A DNA stretch of 64,000 nucleotides from Mycobacterium florentinum (GCF_010730355.1 NZ_AP022576.1:1054001-1118000); one strand, 5' to 3'; positions 29,651 through 40,535 are shown, counted from the first letter of the stretch. Notes: a model not told the origin generated them from the letters alone. Made by a program: numbers and translations.

Positions 29651-30061
29651 ATGAAACTCTCGGCAACGTTCCGCAAGTTGGAGCCGAAAACCATCTACCA
29701 CCGGATCGGCGGGCACGAGGCGCTCGAAGTCGTCGTCGAGGACTTCTACGTGCGGGTGCTCGCCGACCCCCAACTGTCCGGCTTCTTCACCGGAACGAAT
29801 ATGAACCGCCTCAAGGGCAAGCAGGTGGAGTTCTTCGCGGCCGCGCTCGGCGGCCCAGAGCCCTACCTGGGCGCCCCGATGAAACAAGTGCATCAGGGTC
29901 GCGGCATCACGATGCACCACTTCAGCCTGGTGGCCGGCCATTTGGCCGACGCCCTGGCCGCGGCGGGTGTACCGCCGAAAACGGTGACGGACATCCTGAC
30001 CGCCGTCGCACCCCTGGCACCCGAGATCACGTCCGGGGAGGTCGGCACCGCCACGGTCTGA
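29651..30061 (+). CDS. glbN: Truncated hemoglobin N
   Basis: TrHbN is a 2-on-2 hemoglobin that turns nitric oxide into nitrate with bound O2. The 136-residue sequence has the B10 Tyr in [10 protein letters not shown], the invariant FFTGTNM, and the proximal heme His in [14 protein letters not shown]. The core is almost identical to Rv1542c, whereas the first 18 residues ([19 protein letters not shown]) differ; this pre-A segment is reported to affect NO dioxygenation. It is divergent from the SDR operon with 223 bp between. Confidence 0.96.
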   Translation: MKLSATFRKLEPKTIYHRIGGHEALEVVVEDFYVRVLADPQLSGFFTGTNMNRLKGKQVEFFAAALGGPEPYLGAPMKQVHQGRGITMHHFSLVAGHLADALAAAGVPPKTVTDILTAVAPLAPEITSGEVGTATV

Positions 30062-30135
30062 GCCGCGGCTATGAATTTGCCGGCGCGCGGGCGTGTCGCG
30101 CCCGGTGATCCCCGCGCAGCCGGTAGTCAGCACGT

Positions 30136-30783
30136 ATGAGGCCGATCGCAGTCATCGCCGTGGCACTGATGGTGGGCGCGTGCAGCTCCCCGACCAACCA
30201 GCCGGCGTCCAGCTCCCCGACCAATCACCCGCCGTCCGCGTCGCCCACCAACGCCGGCCCCGCCCCGATCCCGGCGGCGGTCGACTGCACCAAACCGGCG
30301 AACGCCGCGCAACAGCTGGTCTGCACCGACTCGCATCTCTTCGACCTCGAGCGCCAGTTGGGGGCCGCTTATCGCCAGGCGCTGGCCCGCCCCGGCACCG
30401 ACCAATCCGCCCTGACGGCCGCGCAGACCAGCTGGGCTGCGGGCCGCGATGACTGTGCCCGCAATGCCGACGTCCACACCTGCGTGCTGGAGGCCTATCA
30501 GACCCGGCTGGTGCAGCTGGCCGTCGCCGACCCCGCCACGGTGGCTCCGCCGGTCATCACCTACCACTGCCCCGCCGAATCCGGCCCACTGACCGCTCAG
30601 TTCTACAACCAGTTCGACCCGCAAACGGCGGTGCTGAATTGGAAAGGCACCCAGCTGATCCTGTTCATCCTGCCGTCGGCCAGCGGTGCCAGATACGGCC
30701 GGCAGGGCTCCGAATACTGGGAGCACCAGGGCGAAGTCAAACTCGACCTCAACGGGACCAAATTCGTTTGCTCCACGTCGTGA
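30136..30783 (+). CDS. lprI: Lipoprotein with LprI and MliC lysozyme-inhibitor domains
   Basis: The 215-residue protein has a lipoprotein signal peptide with a lipobox-like ALMVGAC (Cys at residue 16). A Ser/Pro/Thr linker follows with three near repeats of SSPTN (residues 17-45), then an LprI N-terminal domain with paired cysteines (DCTKPANAAQQLVCTDSHLFDLERQLG) and a C-terminal MliC-like domain (ITYHCPAESGPLTAQFYN). M. tuberculosis LprI is described as an inhibitor of host lysozyme, located with glbN, as here. The protein is expected on the outer face of the membrane. The start is ATG 30136. Confidence 0.92.
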   Translation: MRPIAVIAVALMVGACSSPTNQPASSSPTNHPPSASPTNAGPAPIPAAVDCTKPANAAQQLVCTDSHLFDLERQLGAAYRQALARPGTDQSALTAAQTSWAAGRDDCARNADVHTCVLEAYQTRLVQLAVADPATVAPPVITYHCPAESGPLTAQFYNQFDPQTAVLNWKGTQLILFILPSASGARYGRQGSEYWEHQGEVKLDLNGTKFVCSTS

Positions 30784-30832
30784 TCTCGTCGAGTACGAGC
30801 GGGCCGGCCTGTCGATGTCCACAATGCAAGGC

Positions 30833-31591
30833 ATGGGCCGCACATTCGAAGATCTGGTCGCAGAAGCCGATTCGGTATCCGTCGACGGCTGGGATTTCTC
30901 CTGGCTGGACGGGCGGGCCACCGAGGAGCGACCGTCGTGGGGCTACCAACGGCTGATCAGCCAGAGCTATGCGACGGTGTCAGCCGCGGTGGATCTGCAG
31001 ACCGGCGGCGGCGAAGTACTCGCCGGTGCGGGGCCCTTCCCGCCGACCATGGCGGCCGTCGAGTCGTGGCCGCCGAACGTCGCTCTGGCCACCGAGCGAC
31101 TGCATCCGCGCGGTGTCGTGGTGGTGGCGACGCCGGACGGGTCGCTGCTGCCGTTCGGCGACGACGCCTTCGACCTGGTCACCAGCCGCCATCCGCACAC
31201 GCTGTTCTGGCCCGAGATCGCCCGGGTGCTACGCCCCGGCGGCACCTACCTGGCTCAACACATCGGACCCGGGACGGTGTCCGAGCTGATCGAGTTCTTC
31301 CTCGGGCCACAGCCCGAAACGCCGGATCTGCGACACCCGGACAACGAAAGCGCGGCGGCGCGGGCGGCCGGGCTCGAGATCGTCGACATGCGTCCGGAAC
31401 GCCTGCGCCAGGAGTACTTCGATATCGGCGCGGTGGTCTACGTCCTGCGCAAGGTGATCTGGTGGGTGCCGGACTTCACGGTCGAGCGCTATCTCGATCG
31501 GCTGCGGGAGCTGCATGAGCGCATCGCAGCCGACGGGCCCTTCGTCGCGCACGCCACGCGGGTTCTGGTGCGGGCCCGCAAGCCCGGCTGA
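30833..31591 (+). CDS. SAM-dependent methyltransferase
   Basis: The protein (about 252 residues) has a class I methyltransferase core with an atypical motif I (VDLQTGGGEVLAGAG), VVVATPDGSLLPFGDDAFDLVTSRHPH and VLRPGGTYLAQHIGPG. In this subgroup QTGGG replaces the usual GxGxG, so cofactor binding should be tested. Starts at 30815, 30824 and 30833 are all ATG; I used the last, giving MGRTFEDLVAEADSV. Substrate unknown. Its stop abuts the convergent pseudouridine synthase stop with no gap. Confidence 0.82.
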   Translation: MGRTFEDLVAEADSVSVDGWDFSWLDGRATEERPSWGYQRLISQSYATVSAAVDLQTGGGEVLAGAGPFPPTMAAVESWPPNVALATERLHPRGVVVVATPDGSLLPFGDDAFDLVTSRHPHTLFWPEIARVLRPGGTYLAQHIGPGTVSELIEFFLGPQPETPDLRHPDNESAAARAAGLEIVDMRPERLRQEYFDIGAVVYVLRKVIWWVPDFTVERYLDRLRELHERIAADGPFVAHATRVLVRARKPG

Positions 31592-32518
31592 TCAGCCCTC
31601 GTCGCGCAGCACGTCCAGCGCATGCCGCAGGTCGGCCGGATATGGGCTGACGAATTCCACCCAGCGCCCGTCGGCCGGATGAGCGAAGGCCAGCGACCGC
31701 GCGTGCAGCCATTGACGTTCCAGCCCAAGTCTTTTCGCGAGCTTCGGGTCGGCTCCGTAGACGAGGTCGCCGCAGCACGGATGATGCAAGGCGGCGAAAT
31801 GCACCCGAATCTGGTGGGTACGACCGGTTTCCAGGTGCACGTCGAGCAGGCTGGCGGCGACGTGCGCCTCCACGGTGTCGTAGTGGGTGATGCTGTGCCG
31901 CCCGTTCTGGGTGACCGCGAACTTCCACTCCCCGCCGCGGTGTCGTCCGATCGGCGCGTCGATGGTTCCGCTGGACGGGTCCGGATGTCCTTGCACCAGA
32001 GCGTGATAGCGCTTGTCGACGGTGCGCTGTTTGAACGCCCGCTTGAGCAGGGTGTACGCCCGCTCGGAGAGCGCGACCACCATCACGCCGGAGGTGCCCA
32101 CGTCGAGCCGATGCACGATGCCCTGCCGCTCGTGCACGCCCGACGTGGTGATCCGATAGCCCGCGGCGGCCAGGCCGCCGAGCACGGTGGGCCCGCTCCA
32201 GCCCACCGAGGCGTGCGCCGCCACCGCCGCCGGCTTGTCGACCACGACGATATCGTCGTCGGAGTACAGGATCGTCATGCCCTCGATCTCGACCGGGGTG
32301 TTCTCCAGCGGCGCCGGCGCCTCGGGCAACCGCACCTCCAGCCAGGCGCCGGGCGTCAGGCGGTCGGACTTGCCCGCCTGCACACCGTCGAGTTCGACGC
32401 CGCCGTCCTCGGCGATGGCGGCCACGGCGCTGCGAGACAGCCCGAGCAGGCGTGACAGCCCCGCGTCGACACGCATGCCCGCCAATCCCTCCGGAACGGG
32501 CATCGATCGGTCGGTCAT
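31592..32518 (-). CDS. RluA/RluD-family rRNA pseudouridine synthase (Rv1540-like)
   Basis: The 308-residue enzyme has an N-terminal S4-like RNA-binding domain (about 1-70: [31 protein letters not shown]) and the RluA catalytic domain with the aspartate in [17 protein letters not shown]. Family members convert uridines of 23S rRNA helix 69 or nearby to pseudouridine. It overlaps lspA by 4 bp (ATGA), a conserved mycobacterial pair. Confidence 0.93.
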   Translation of the reverse strand: MTDRSMPVPEGLAGMRVDAGLSRLLGLSRSAVAAIAEDGGVELDGVQAGKSDRLTPGAWLEVRLPEAPAPLENTPVEIEGMTILYSDDDIVVVDKPAAVAAHASVGWSGPTVLGGLAAAGYRITTSGVHERQGIVHRLDVGTSGVMVVALSERAYTLLKRAFKQRTVDKRYHALVQGHPDPSSGTIDAPIGRHRGGEWKFAVTQNGRHSITHYDTVEAHVAASLLDVHLETGRTHQIRVHFAALHHPCCGDLVYGADPKLAKRLGLERQWLHARSLAFAHPADGRWVEFVSPYPADLRHALDVLRDEG

Positions 32519-33171
32519 CGGGTTTGGTCGGCCTGATCCGGGCTCTCGCCGCCGGCTCCGCCGGCATCACGAGTGGCCCCGCCGGGCTTGCGCCGTCCCA
32601 CGGTGTCGAAATCGAAGCCGAACACCGAGAGTACGACGAGCAGGATCGCGCCGCCGACCACCGCCGGGTCGGCGACGTTGAACACCGGCCACCAGCCGAC
32701 CGACAAAAAGTCCACGACGTGGCCGCGAAGCGGCCCCGGGGCGCGGAAGAAACGATCGACCAGGTTGCCCGTCGCGCCGCCGAGGATCATGCCGAGGCCC
32801 ACCGCCCACCAGGGCGATACCAGCCGCCGGCCCATCCAGAAGATGCCGATCACCACACCGGTGGCGATCAGCGTCAACACCCAGGTGTATCCGGTCGCCA
32901 TCGAGAACGCGGCCCCCGAATTGCGCACCAAAGTCCAGGTCACCGTGTCACCGATGATCGACACCGGCTGCCCGGGCGGCAGCAGCCTGACGGCGAGCAC
33001 CTTGGTCACGATGTCGAGCGCCAGCACGACGGCCGCCACCGACAGCAGCAGCCGCACCCGCCGTGGAGCGGACTGCGGCGCAGGGGCCTCGGGTGTTGCC
33101 ACTTCCCCGGACGTTTCAGCGTCCCCTGCTGACGTCACCGGCTCGGCCGATCCCGTTGGTTCTTCGGACAC
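32515..33171 (-). CDS. lspA: Prolipoprotein signal peptidase
   Basis: LspA cleaves the signal peptide of diacylated prolipoproteins in the inner membrane; LprI in this window should be a client. The 218-residue protein has four membrane segments, the NSGAAFSM motif and the two catalytic aspartates in GNLVDRFF and [10 protein letters not shown]. An N-terminal cytoplasmic tail of about 45 residues, rich in Glu, Pro and Thr, is longer than in E. coli. GTG at 33171. Downstream gene overlap is 4 bp. Confidence 0.95.
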   Translation of the reverse strand: MSEEPTGSAEPVTSAGDAETSGEVATPEAPAPQSAPRRVRLLLSVAAVVLALDIVTKVLAVRLLPPGQPVSIIGDTVTWTLVRNSGAAFSMATGYTWVLTLIATGVVIGIFWMGRRLVSPWWAVGLGMILGGATGNLVDRFFRAPGPLRGHVVDFLSVGWWPVFNVADPAVVGGAILLVVLSVFGFDFDTVGRRKPGGATRDAGGAGGESPDQADQTR

Positions 33172-33246
33172 GACCCCATCATCCCCTAGCAGCCGGCTTG
33201 GTCGGGTGCGGCCTCGCCGCCCCGGCGAGTGCGGAATGATTCGGCT

Positions 33247-34173
33247 ATGGGTCGTCTCACCGTCATCGCCACCGGCGGCACGATTTCAACCAGCACCGGT
33301 GCCGACGGCGTGCGCCGTCCCAGCCGCAGCGGATCCGACCTCACCGCCGGTCTCGATGTCGACGTCGTCGACCTGATGGCCGTCGACAGCTCGGAACTGA
33401 CGACGTCGGACTGGGACCGGATCGGCGACGCCGTGCGGGCCGCGGTCGCCGGCGGCGCCGAGGGTGTGGTCGTCGCGCACGGCACCGACACCATGGAGGA
33501 GAGCCTGCTCTGGCTCGAGCTCACCCATACCGGTGACGTCCCGGTGGTGCTGACCGGCGCGATGCGCAGCGCCGATGCCCCCGATGCCGACGGCCCGGCC
33601 AATCTGCGCGATGCGCTGGCCGTGGCGGCCAGCCCGGCCGCGCGCGGCCTCGGCGTGTTGCTGTCCTTCGCGGGCCGGGTGTGGCAGCCGCTGGGCCTAA
33701 ACAAGGTGGCCACCCAGGATTTGAGCGGCTTCGCGGGCGAGCTGCTGGGCACCAGCTCGGGCGGCGTGACGCTGAAAGGTGCCAAAACCCGCCCCTACCT
33801 CGGTGAACTGCGGGCCGCCGACGCGCCGCGGGTCGACATCGTCGCGGTCTACCTGGGCAGCGACTCCGTGGCGCTGGACGCGTTCGTCGCCGCGGGAGCG
33901 CGCGCCGTCGTGCTGGAAGCGCTGGGCTCGGGCAATGCCGGGGCCGCGGTGGTCGACGGCGTGCGCCGGCACTGCGCCGACGGGATCGTCGTCGCGGTAT
34001 CCACCCGGGTACCCGGCGGCGGGGTCAGCGCGGGCTACGGCCCCGGCCACGACCTGGTCGAGGCCGGCGCCGTGATGGTGCCCCGGTTGCGGCCGCCGCA
34101 GGCCCGGGTGCTGCTGATGGCCACGCTGGCCGCGAAGCTACCGGTCGCCGACGTCATCGCCCGCTGGGGCTGA
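33247..34173 (+). CDS. ansA: L-asparaginase
   Basis: AnsA hydrolyses asparagine to aspartate and ammonia, serving nitrogen supply and acid resistance. The 308-residue protein has both asparaginase signatures: [12 protein letters not shown] with the nucleophile Thr, and [12 protein letters not shown] with the second catalytic Thr/Asp. No signal peptide is visible. I chose ATG 33247 ([11 protein letters not shown]), since the six codons upstream to 33229 are unlike the family start. The last 36 bp overlap the 3' end of dinX on the other strand. Confidence 0.94.
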   Translation: MGRLTVIATGGTISTSTGADGVRRPSRSGSDLTAGLDVDVVDLMAVDSSELTTSDWDRIGDAVRAAVAGGAEGVVVAHGTDTMEESLLWLELTHTGDVPVVLTGAMRSADAPDADGPANLRDALAVAASPAARGLGVLLSFAGRVWQPLGLNKVATQDLSGFAGELLGTSSGGVTLKGAKTRPYLGELRAADAPRVDIVAVYLGSDSVALDAFVAAGARAVVLEALGSGNAGAAVVDGVRRHCADGIVVAVSTRVPGGGVSAGYGPGHDLVEAGAVMVPRLRPPQARVLLMATLAAKLPVADVIARWG

Positions 34174-35565
34174 CGCATCGGCGGCGGGCTCCTCGGTGCG
34201 CAGTGCGCCTGCGTAGTCCGGCCAGTCCAGGGAATCGATCGGGTTGGCGCCGGCGAGATCGGCGGTCCCGGCGGGGAACGTCCGGGCCACGCCCGGCCCG
34301 GAACTGCGGGTTTCGAACCGCACGGTGACCACGCCATGGCCGGCGCCCTGCACCCAGCCGTGCCCGAGTTCGCGGTGATCGACATCGTCGCCCACCCGCC
34401 ACGGCGAGGCCTCCGGCGCCGGCGCGAACATCGCGCCGGTCCCGATTTCGGTTGCCGTTTGGAAGGAGTGCTGTGCTTCCGACTCCGGAGCCGCGAGGTC
34501 CAGGTCGGGAAACAGCGACTCCTGGCGCACGTCGCTCAAGCCCGAAAACCCAACGCCGAGTAGACGAATCGGCCCGATCTCGCGCGGATCGAGCAGCAGT
34601 CGCCGGGCCAGCGCGACCAGCGCGCCGGCCTCGGTCGTCGCGTACGGCAAGGTCGCCGAGCGGGTCAGCGTGCTCATGTCGGACTTCTTCAGCTTCACCG
34701 TGACGGTGCGCGCGCCGCGGCCGTCGCGAAGCAGGCGCCGATGCGCATGCTCGGCGATCGGCTCGATCGCGTCGTGCAGCTGCTCCAGGCTGGTCAGGTC
34801 GACGGCGAAGGTGGATTCGGCGCTGATCTGCTTGGCCTCGGCGCGTTCGGCGACCGGGCGATCGTCGATCCCGCGGGCCAGCCGGTGTAGCGCCGGCCCG
34901 ACCGTCGCGCCCAGGATGTTGGCGACCTCGGCGTCGGTCAACGCGGCCAGCTGCCCGATCGTCTCGATGCCGAGCCGATTCAGCTTCTCCTCGGCGACCG
35001 GGCCGATCCCCCACAGCCGCCGCACCGGCAACCCGTCCAGCAGCAACCGTTCCTCGGCACGCCCGACCACCCGAATGCCGTCGGGTTTGGCCAGGCCGGA
35101 GGCGATCTTGGCGATCTGCTTGCCCGAGCCCGCGCCCACCGAGGCGATCAACCCGGTCTCGTCGCGCACCCGTCGCCGCAGCGCCTCGCAGAACTCCTCG
35201 ACGTCCTCGGCCGCCGCCCCGGCGAGCTGCGGTGGCTCCCCGAACGCCTCGTCGAAGGACAGCTGCTCGACGACCGGCACCACGGCGCGCACGGTGTCGA
35301 ACACCCGCCGGCTGGCGAGCCCGTACACCACCCCGCGCGGCGGCAGCACCACCGCGGTCACCCCGATCATGCGGCGCGCCTGATGCATCGGCATGGCCGA
35401 ACGCGCCCCGAACACCCGCGCCTCGTAGCTCGCGCCGGCCACCACTCCCCGGCCACCCAACCCGCCGACCAGCACCGGCCGACCGCGCAGGGTCGGGCGG
35501 GTGAGCTGCTCGACGGAGGCGAAGAACGCGTCCATGTCCAGGTGCAGGACCCAGCGCGACTCCAT
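34138..35565 (-). CDS. dinX: Y-family DNA polymerase IV (DinX/DinB1)
   Basis: A 475-residue translesion polymerase. The metal-binding and fingers motifs are [12 protein letters not shown] (residues 8-19), [17 protein letters not shown] and LSFDEAFGE. HhH and little-finger domains follow (about 180-360), then a C-terminal extension of about 100 residues with [11 protein letters not shown], a plausible sliding-clamp-binding region. Length is close to Rv1537 (dinX). The 3' end overlaps the convergent ansA by 36 bp. Confidence 0.93.
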   Translation of the reverse strand: MESRWVLHLDMDAFFASVEQLTRPTLRGRPVLVGGLGGRGVVAGASYEARVFGARSAMPMHQARRMIGVTAVVLPPRGVVYGLASRRVFDTVRAVVPVVEQLSFDEAFGEPPQLAGAAAEDVEEFCEALRRRVRDETGLIASVGAGSGKQIAKIASGLAKPDGIRVVGRAEERLLLDGLPVRRLWGIGPVAEEKLNRLGIETIGQLAALTDAEVANILGATVGPALHRLARGIDDRPVAERAEAKQISAESTFAVDLTSLEQLHDAIEPIAEHAHRRLLRDGRGARTVTVKLKKSDMSTLTRSATLPYATTEAGALVALARRLLLDPREIGPIRLLGVGFSGLSDVRQESLFPDLDLAAPESEAQHSFQTATEIGTGAMFAPAPEASPWRVGDDVDHRELGHGWVQGAGHGVVTVRFETRSSGPGVARTFPAGTADLAGANPIDSLDWPDYAGALRTEEPAADASAPAGDDVGDR

Positions 35566-35604
35566 CCGATAAATGCTATTGCGCTACTGGGCTAACGTTT
35601 TCCC

Positions 35605-36177
35605 ATGGCCATGAACCTCGCGCACCGACGGATCTGCAGCTCGGACCGCTGGGCTAAAGCAGTCGAAGACGATCTGCTGCCCTGGGCGCTGGCCGACGTA
35701 GACCTCGGCGACAACACCCTCGAGATCGGGCCCGGCTACGGCGCGATCCTGCGGGTGCTGGTCGACAAGACGCCGACGTACACCGCGGTCGAGATCGACA
35801 CCCCGATGGCGGAGCGACTGCAGCGGCTCTACGGCGACCGGGCGCGAATCATCAACGGCGATGCCACCAAAACCGGGCTGCCGGCCGAAGAGTTCAGCTC
35901 GGTGGTGTCGTTCACGATGCTGCACCACGTCCCGACCGTCGAGCTGCAGGATGCGTTGTTCGCCGAGGCGTTTCGCGTGCTGCGCCCCCGCGGCGTGTTT
36001 GCCGGCAGCGACAGCGTGACGTCGCTGCGCTTCCGGATTCTGCATTTCCGCGATATCTGCAACACGGTGTCGCCGGATACCCTGCCGGATCGCTTGCGCG
36101 CAGCGGGATTTGGCTACGTCGAGGTCGAGGTCCGCGGCGGCAGGCTGCGCTGGCGCGCGGTCAAACTCGCGGCCTAG
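35605..36177 (+). CDS. SAM-dependent methyltransferase
   Basis: The 190-residue protein has motif I NTLEIGPGYGAILRVLV, the acidic YTAVEIDTPMAERL and SFTMLHHVPTVELQDALF, the layout of small class I methyltransferases with a YdaC/UbiE-like core. No substrate can be proposed. It is divergent from dinX, with 39 bp between the starts. Not present at this site in M. tuberculosis. Confidence 0.8.
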   Translation: MAMNLAHRRICSSDRWAKAVEDDLLPWALADVDLGDNTLEIGPGYGAILRVLVDKTPTYTAVEIDTPMAERLQRLYGDRARIINGDATKTGLPAEEFSSVVSFTMLHHVPTVELQDALFAEAFRVLRPRGVFAGSDSVTSLRFRILHFRDICNTVSPDTLPDRLRAAGFGYVEVEVRGGRLRWRAVKLAA

Positions 36178-36276
36178 CTCGCCTCAGCTAGCGGGCGCTA
36201 CCCGAATCGCTTGCTGACGGCCGGCTTTCGCAGTAGCGAGTTCGACGGCACAGCGGCGACGGGTACAACGGAAGAC

Positions 36277-37089
36277 ATGCCCACCGTGTCGACCGAACCC
36301 TCGCCCTCAGACCGCCAGCCACACCTGCTCCGTGACGTCGCGGAATCCTTCGGAGTGGACGCGGACCGCTACGACCGGGCCCGGCCCCGCTATCCCGACG
36401 CACTGATACACCGCGTCATCGCCGCAAGCCCCGGCGTGGAATTCCTGGACGTCGGCTGCGGCACCGGTATCGGCGCGCGGCAGTACCGGGAGGCCGGCGT
36501 CACCGTGCTCGGTGTCGACCCGGACGCGCGGATGGCCGAGGTGGCCAGGCGCAGCGGTATCGAGGTCGAGATCGGCAACTTCGAGACCTGGGACCCGGCC
36601 GGCCGGACTTTCGACGCGGTCGTCGCCGGGCAGGCCTGGCACTGGGTGGATCCCGTGCTGGGCGCCGCCAAGGCGGCACGGGTACTGCGGCCCCACGGGC
36701 TGCTGGCCACTTATTGGCATGTCTTCGACCCTCCGAGCGAAATCGCCCAAGCCTTCGACGACGTGCTGGGGCGCGTCGCGCCAGACGCACCGCTGCAGAT
36801 ACCCGGCCTCCGACTGCAAGAGGAAAATCTCACCAGGGCGCTGGAAGGCATAAGAACTGCCGGCGGCTTCACCGAACCCGGGCAGTGGCGGTTCGAATGG
36901 CACCGGCGCTACACACGCGACGAATGGCTGGACCATCTGGCCACCACCGGCCAGCTCACGCTGCTCGGGCCGGGCGAGGTCGCGACCGTGCGAGATGCCG
37001 TGGGCGCCACCATCGACGCGCTCGGCGGCAGCTTCACGATGCAATACGTCACCCTGGCGGCCGCGGCCTCACTCTCGGCGGGGCCGTAA
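36277..37089 (+). CDS. SAM-dependent methyltransferase (trans-aconitate/BioC-like core)
   Basis: This 270-residue methyltransferase has AESFGVDADRYDRARPRYPDALIHRV, motif I EFLDVGCGTGIGARQY, TVLGVDPDARMAEVARR and VVAGQAWHWVDPVLGAAKAARVLRPHGLL, a pattern common to mycobacterial small-molecule methyltransferases. ATG 36277 follows CGGAAG; an open frame extends to 36211. It is convergent with ileS. Substrate unknown. Confidence 0.83.
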   Translation: MPTVSTEPSPSDRQPHLLRDVAESFGVDADRYDRARPRYPDALIHRVIAASPGVEFLDVGCGTGIGARQYREAGVTVLGVDPDARMAEVARRSGIEVEIGNFETWDPAGRTFDAVVAGQAWHWVDPVLGAAKAARVLRPHGLLATYWHVFDPPSEIAQAFDDVLGRVAPDAPLQIPGLRLQEENLTRALEGIRTAGGFTEPGQWRFEWHRRYTRDEWLDHLATTGQLTLLGPGEVATVRDAVGATIDALGGSFTMQYVTLAAAASLSAGP

Positions 37090-37143
37090 CCGACCTGCGC
37101 GCGCCCGCGCAGTCCGGTTGGCTCGCGGCGTCCACATTCGCGA

Positions 37144-40100
37144 TCAGGCGTCAGCCTTGGCGATCTCGACCCGCACGCCGTCGCCGATGTCGGCGCCGTC
37201 CTCCGCGTCGCCGAATTCGAAGCTGGTGGCCAGGATTTCACCCGCGATCAGGGCGCGGTGCGTCTGCGCCCAGTCGGCCCGTTCGGCAGGCACCGACATC
37301 ACCACGCGAATGCGGTCGGAGACGTCCAGCCCGGTCGACTTGCGCAACTCCTGCAGCTCGCGAATCCGGTCCTTGGCCCAGCCTTCGGCCTCCAGCTCCG
37401 GGGTCACCGTGCCGTCCAACACGACCAGACCGGCTCCGCCGGGCAGCGCCGCGGTGAACTCGGGATCGGCGGCCACCAGCCGCGAGCTGTACTCCTCGGG
37501 CTGCAGCACCGCGGGGCCCGCGGTCAGGGTGCCGTCGGGGTTGACGACGCCCTCGCCGGCCTTGACCGCCTTGATGGCGGCTTGCACGTCCTTGCCCAAC
37601 CGCGGTCCGGCCACCCGCGCGTTGACGGTGAGCTCGAAGCGGCCGTAGGTGTCGATCGCGTCGGTCAGTTCCACGCTCTTGACGTTGAGCTCGTCGGCGA
37701 TCAGGTCGGTGAACGGCACCAGCTGCTGCGGATCCTCGACTGCCACAGTCAGTTTCGGCAAAGGCAGCCGCACCCGCAATTTCTTGGCTTTGCGCAGCGA
37801 CGACGCGGCCGAGCACACCTCGCGAACCTGGTCCATCGCGGCGACCAGGGCATGGTCGGCGGGAAGCTCGCCGGCCTGCGGCCAGTCGGTCAGGTGCACC
37901 GACCGCTCGTCGGTCAGACCGCGCCAGATGATCTCGGTGACCAACGGAAGTAGCGGGGCGGCCAGTCGCGCAGCCACCTCCAGCACGGTGTGCAGCGTAT
38001 CGATCGCGTCGGCGTCCTCTTCCCAGAACCGCGAACGTGACCGTCGCACATACCAATTCGTCAGCGCCTCGGTGAACTGACGCAGTTGTTCGCAGGCCCC
38101 GGAGATGTCGCAGACCTCCAGCGAGCCGGTCAGCTCGTCGCGCAACACCGCCAGCTTGGCCAGGATGTAGCGGTCCAGCACATTTGCCGAATCCGTGCGC
38201 CAGGTACCGACTTTCGGGGCGTAGAGGGCCAGGAAGCTGTAGGCGTTCCACAGCGGCAACAGCACCTGGCGCACGCCTTCGCGGATGCCCTGCTCGGTGA
38301 CGATCAGGTTGCCGCCGCGCAGGATCGGCGAGGCCATCAGGAACCACCGCATCGCGTCCGAGCCGTCGCGGTCGAAGACCTCGGACACGTCGGGATAGTT
38401 GCGCAGCGACTTGCTCATCTTCTGGCCGTCGGAGCCCAGCACGATCCCATGTGCCACACAGGTTTTGAACGCGGGGCGGTCAAACAGCGCGGTGGCCAGC
38501 ACGTGCAGTGTGTAGAACCAGCCGCGGGTCTGCCCGATGTATTCGACGATGAAGTCGCCCGGGTAGTGGGTGTCGAACCAGTCGGAGTTCTCGAACGGGT
38601 AGTGCACCTGGGCGTACGGCATGGAGCCCGAGTCGAACCACACGTCGAGCACGTCGGGGATGCGGCGCATCGTGCTGGCACCGGTGGGGTCGTCGGGGTT
38701 GGGCCGGGTGAGCTCGTCGATGTAGGGCCGGTGCAGATTGGTCGGCCGCACCCCGAAGTCGCGCTCCAGCTCGTCGAGGCTGCCGTAGGCGTCGATGCGC
38801 GGATAGGCCGGGTCGTCGGATTTCCACACCGGAATAGGCGTGCCCCAGTAGCGATTTCGTGAGATCGACCAGTCGCGGGCGCCCCGCAGCCATTTGCCGA
38901 ACTGCCCGTCCTTGACGTGTTCGGGATACCAGGTGATCTGCTGGTTGAGTTCGACCATGCGGTCGCGGAATTCAGTCACCGCGACGAACCACGACGACAC
39001 CGCCCGGTAGATCAGCGGATTGCGGCATCGCCAGCAGTGCGGGTAGGGGTGCTCGTAGGTCTCGTGCCGGATCAGCACCGGCTGGTTGACCGCGGCCGGG
39101 CCGCTGCCGTTCTTCAGGTCGCGGATGATCTGCGGGTTGGCGTCAAAGACGTGCTGCCCCTGGTAATCCGGGACGGTGGCGTCGAAGCGGCCCTTGGCAT
39201 CGACCGGGGTGACCGGCACGATGCCCACCCTGTCGGTGGTCGCCATGTCGTCCTCACCGTAGGCCGGTGCCATATGCACGATCCCGGTGCCGTCCTCGGT
39301 GGTGACGAACTCGCCCGGCAGCACCTGAAACGCCTCGGCAGTGTCCATGAAATACGGGAACGCGGGCAGATAGCGGGTCCCCAACAGATCGGCGCCCGAG
39401 TAGGTGCCCAGCACATCGGGTTCTTCGCCCAGCTCTTTGGCGTAGGCGCCGAGCCGCGCCTCGGCCAGCACAAAACGCCGATCCCCCACCTTGACCTGGG
39501 CGTAGGTCACCTCCGGGTTGACGGCAACGGCCAGGTTCGACGGCAGGGTCCACGGCGTGGTCGTCCACACCAGCAGGTAGGCGCCGTCGAGCTCGCCGGC
39601 CGTCACCCTGAAACCCACCGTGACGGCCGGGTCCTGGCGGCTCTGATAGACGTCGTCGTCCATCCGCAATTCGTGGTTGGACAACGGGGTTTCGTCGCGC
39701 CAGCAGTACGGCAATACCCGGTAGCCCTCGTAGGCGAGGCCCTTGTCCCACAGCCGTTTGAAGGCCCAGATCACCGACTCCATATAGGGCAGATCGAGCG
39801 TCTTGTAGTCGTTGTCGAAGTCGACCCAGCGCGCCTGGCGGGTGACGTAGGCCTGCCATTCGCCGGTGTAGCGCAACACCGATTCCCGGCAGGCCTCGTT
39901 GAACGCGGCGATGCCCATGTCGTCGATCTGCGACTTGTCGGTGATGCCCAGCTGGCGTTCGACTTCGAGTTCGGCGGGCAGCCCGTGGGTGTCCCAGCCG
40001 AATCGGCGGTCCACCTTGTAGCCGCGCATCGTGCGATACCGCGGGACAATGTCTTTCACGTAGCCGGTGAGCAGGTGCCCGTAGTGTGGCAGCCCGTTGG

Positions 40101-40275
40101 CGAAGGGTGGCCCGTCGTAGAACACGTACTCTTCGGCGCCATCGCGGTGGGCGATGCTGGCCCGGAAGGTTGCGTCGCGAGTCCAGTAGTCGAGGACCTC
40201 GAGTTCCAGCGCCGGGAAGTCGGGGGCTCCCCCGGCCAGCTTGGGATAAGCCCTGGCGTCAGCGTTTTCGGTCAC
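37144..40275 (-). CDS. ileS: Isoleucyl-tRNA synthetase (type 2, eukaryotic-like)
   Basis: IleS charges tRNA-Ile. The 1043-residue protein has the HIGH-equivalent in [10 protein letters not shown] (about residue 60) and KMSKS in [16 protein letters not shown] (about 620), flanked by the CP1 editing domain. A cysteine pair in HCWRCRNPL and the overall sequence place it in the IleS2 group, which is generally mupirocin-resistant. I used the GTG at 40275 ([16 protein letters not shown]), matching the Rv1536 start; the frame is open to 40371, but that part is the T-box leader. A GGAG lies 12 nt before the GTG. Confidence 0.96.
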   Translation of the reverse strand: MTENADARAYPKLAGGAPDFPALELEVLDYWTRDATFRASIAHRDGAEEYVFYDGPPFANGLPHYGHLLTGYVKDIVPRYRTMRGYKVDRRFGWDTHGLPAELEVERQLGITDKSQIDDMGIAAFNEACRESVLRYTGEWQAYVTRQARWVDFDNDYKTLDLPYMESVIWAFKRLWDKGLAYEGYRVLPYCWRDETPLSNHELRMDDDVYQSRQDPAVTVGFRVTAGELDGAYLLVWTTTPWTLPSNLAVAVNPEVTYAQVKVGDRRFVLAEARLGAYAKELGEEPDVLGTYSGADLLGTRYLPAFPYFMDTAEAFQVLPGEFVTTEDGTGIVHMAPAYGEDDMATTDRVGIVPVTPVDAKGRFDATVPDYQGQHVFDANPQIIRDLKNGSGPAAVNQPVLIRHETYEHPYPHCWRCRNPLIYRAVSSWFVAVTEFRDRMVELNQQITWYPEHVKDGQFGKWLRGARDWSISRNRYWGTPIPVWKSDDPAYPRIDAYGSLDELERDFGVRPTNLHRPYIDELTRPNPDDPTGASTMRRIPDVLDVWFDSGSMPYAQVHYPFENSDWFDTHYPGDFIVEYIGQTRGWFYTLHVLATALFDRPAFKTCVAHGIVLGSDGQKMSKSLRNYPDVSEVFDRDGSDAMRWFLMASPILRGGNLIVTEQGIREGVRQVLLPLWNAYSFLALYAPKVGTWRTDSANVLDRYILAKLAVLRDELTGSLEVCDISGACEQLRQFTEALTNWYVRRSRSRFWEEDADAIDTLHTVLEVAARLAAPLLPLVTEIIWRGLTDERSVHLTDWPQAGELPADHALVAAMDQVREVCSAASSLRKAKKLRVRLPLPKLTVAVEDPQQLVPFTDLIADELNVKSVELTDAIDTYGRFELTVNARVAGPRLGKDVQAAIKAVKAGEGVVNPDGTLTAGPAVLQPEEYSSRLVAADPEFTAALPGGAGLVVLDGTVTPELEAEGWAKDRIRELQELRKSTGLDVSDRIRVVMSVPAERADWAQTHRALIAGEILATSFEFGDAEDGADIGDGVRVEIAKADA

Positions 40276-40478
40276 GGTGCGCGTCGTCTCCTGCGTGCCT
40301 ACGGTCAGGCCGGGGACGAGGCCGCGCAACCTGCGCGAGCACCGCGGTACCACCCCGCTTGCCGCGCTCACGCGCGGCCGCTCGATTCAGGCTGTGACGG
40401 GCCTACCCGTTCGGGTCTACTGGGCCGTGCGGGCTGTTCTTCCGAAGGCTCCCCGGTGATAGCCGGATCGACGCCGTG
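40276..40478 (-). promoter_or_regulatory. Ultrashort ileS T-box riboswitch leader
   Basis: On the minus strand the leader contains the Stem I specifier segment CTATCACCGGGGAGCC with Ile codon AUC (40458-40460), followed by the canonical T-box GGGGTGGTACCGCGGT (40341-40356), whose UGGU pairs with the uncharged tRNA acceptor end. A short Stem I and an SD (40288-40291) close to the start fit the actinobacterial translational ileS T-box. Uncharged tRNA-Ile should expose the SD and raise IleS synthesis. Confidence 0.92.
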
Positions 40479-40484
40479 AACAAG

Positions 40485-40490
40485 ATTCTA
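40485..40490 (-). promoter_or_regulatory. Candidate -10 for the ileS T-box transcript
   Basis: TAGAAT on the minus strand lies about seven bases upstream of the start of the T-box leader. The upstream TTGATT is only 12 bp away, so the -35 is uncertain. Confidence 0.5.
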
Positions 40491-40535
40491 CGGACCCGCG
40501 CAAATCAATCGCTGCCGGCTCCGACACATCCATCG

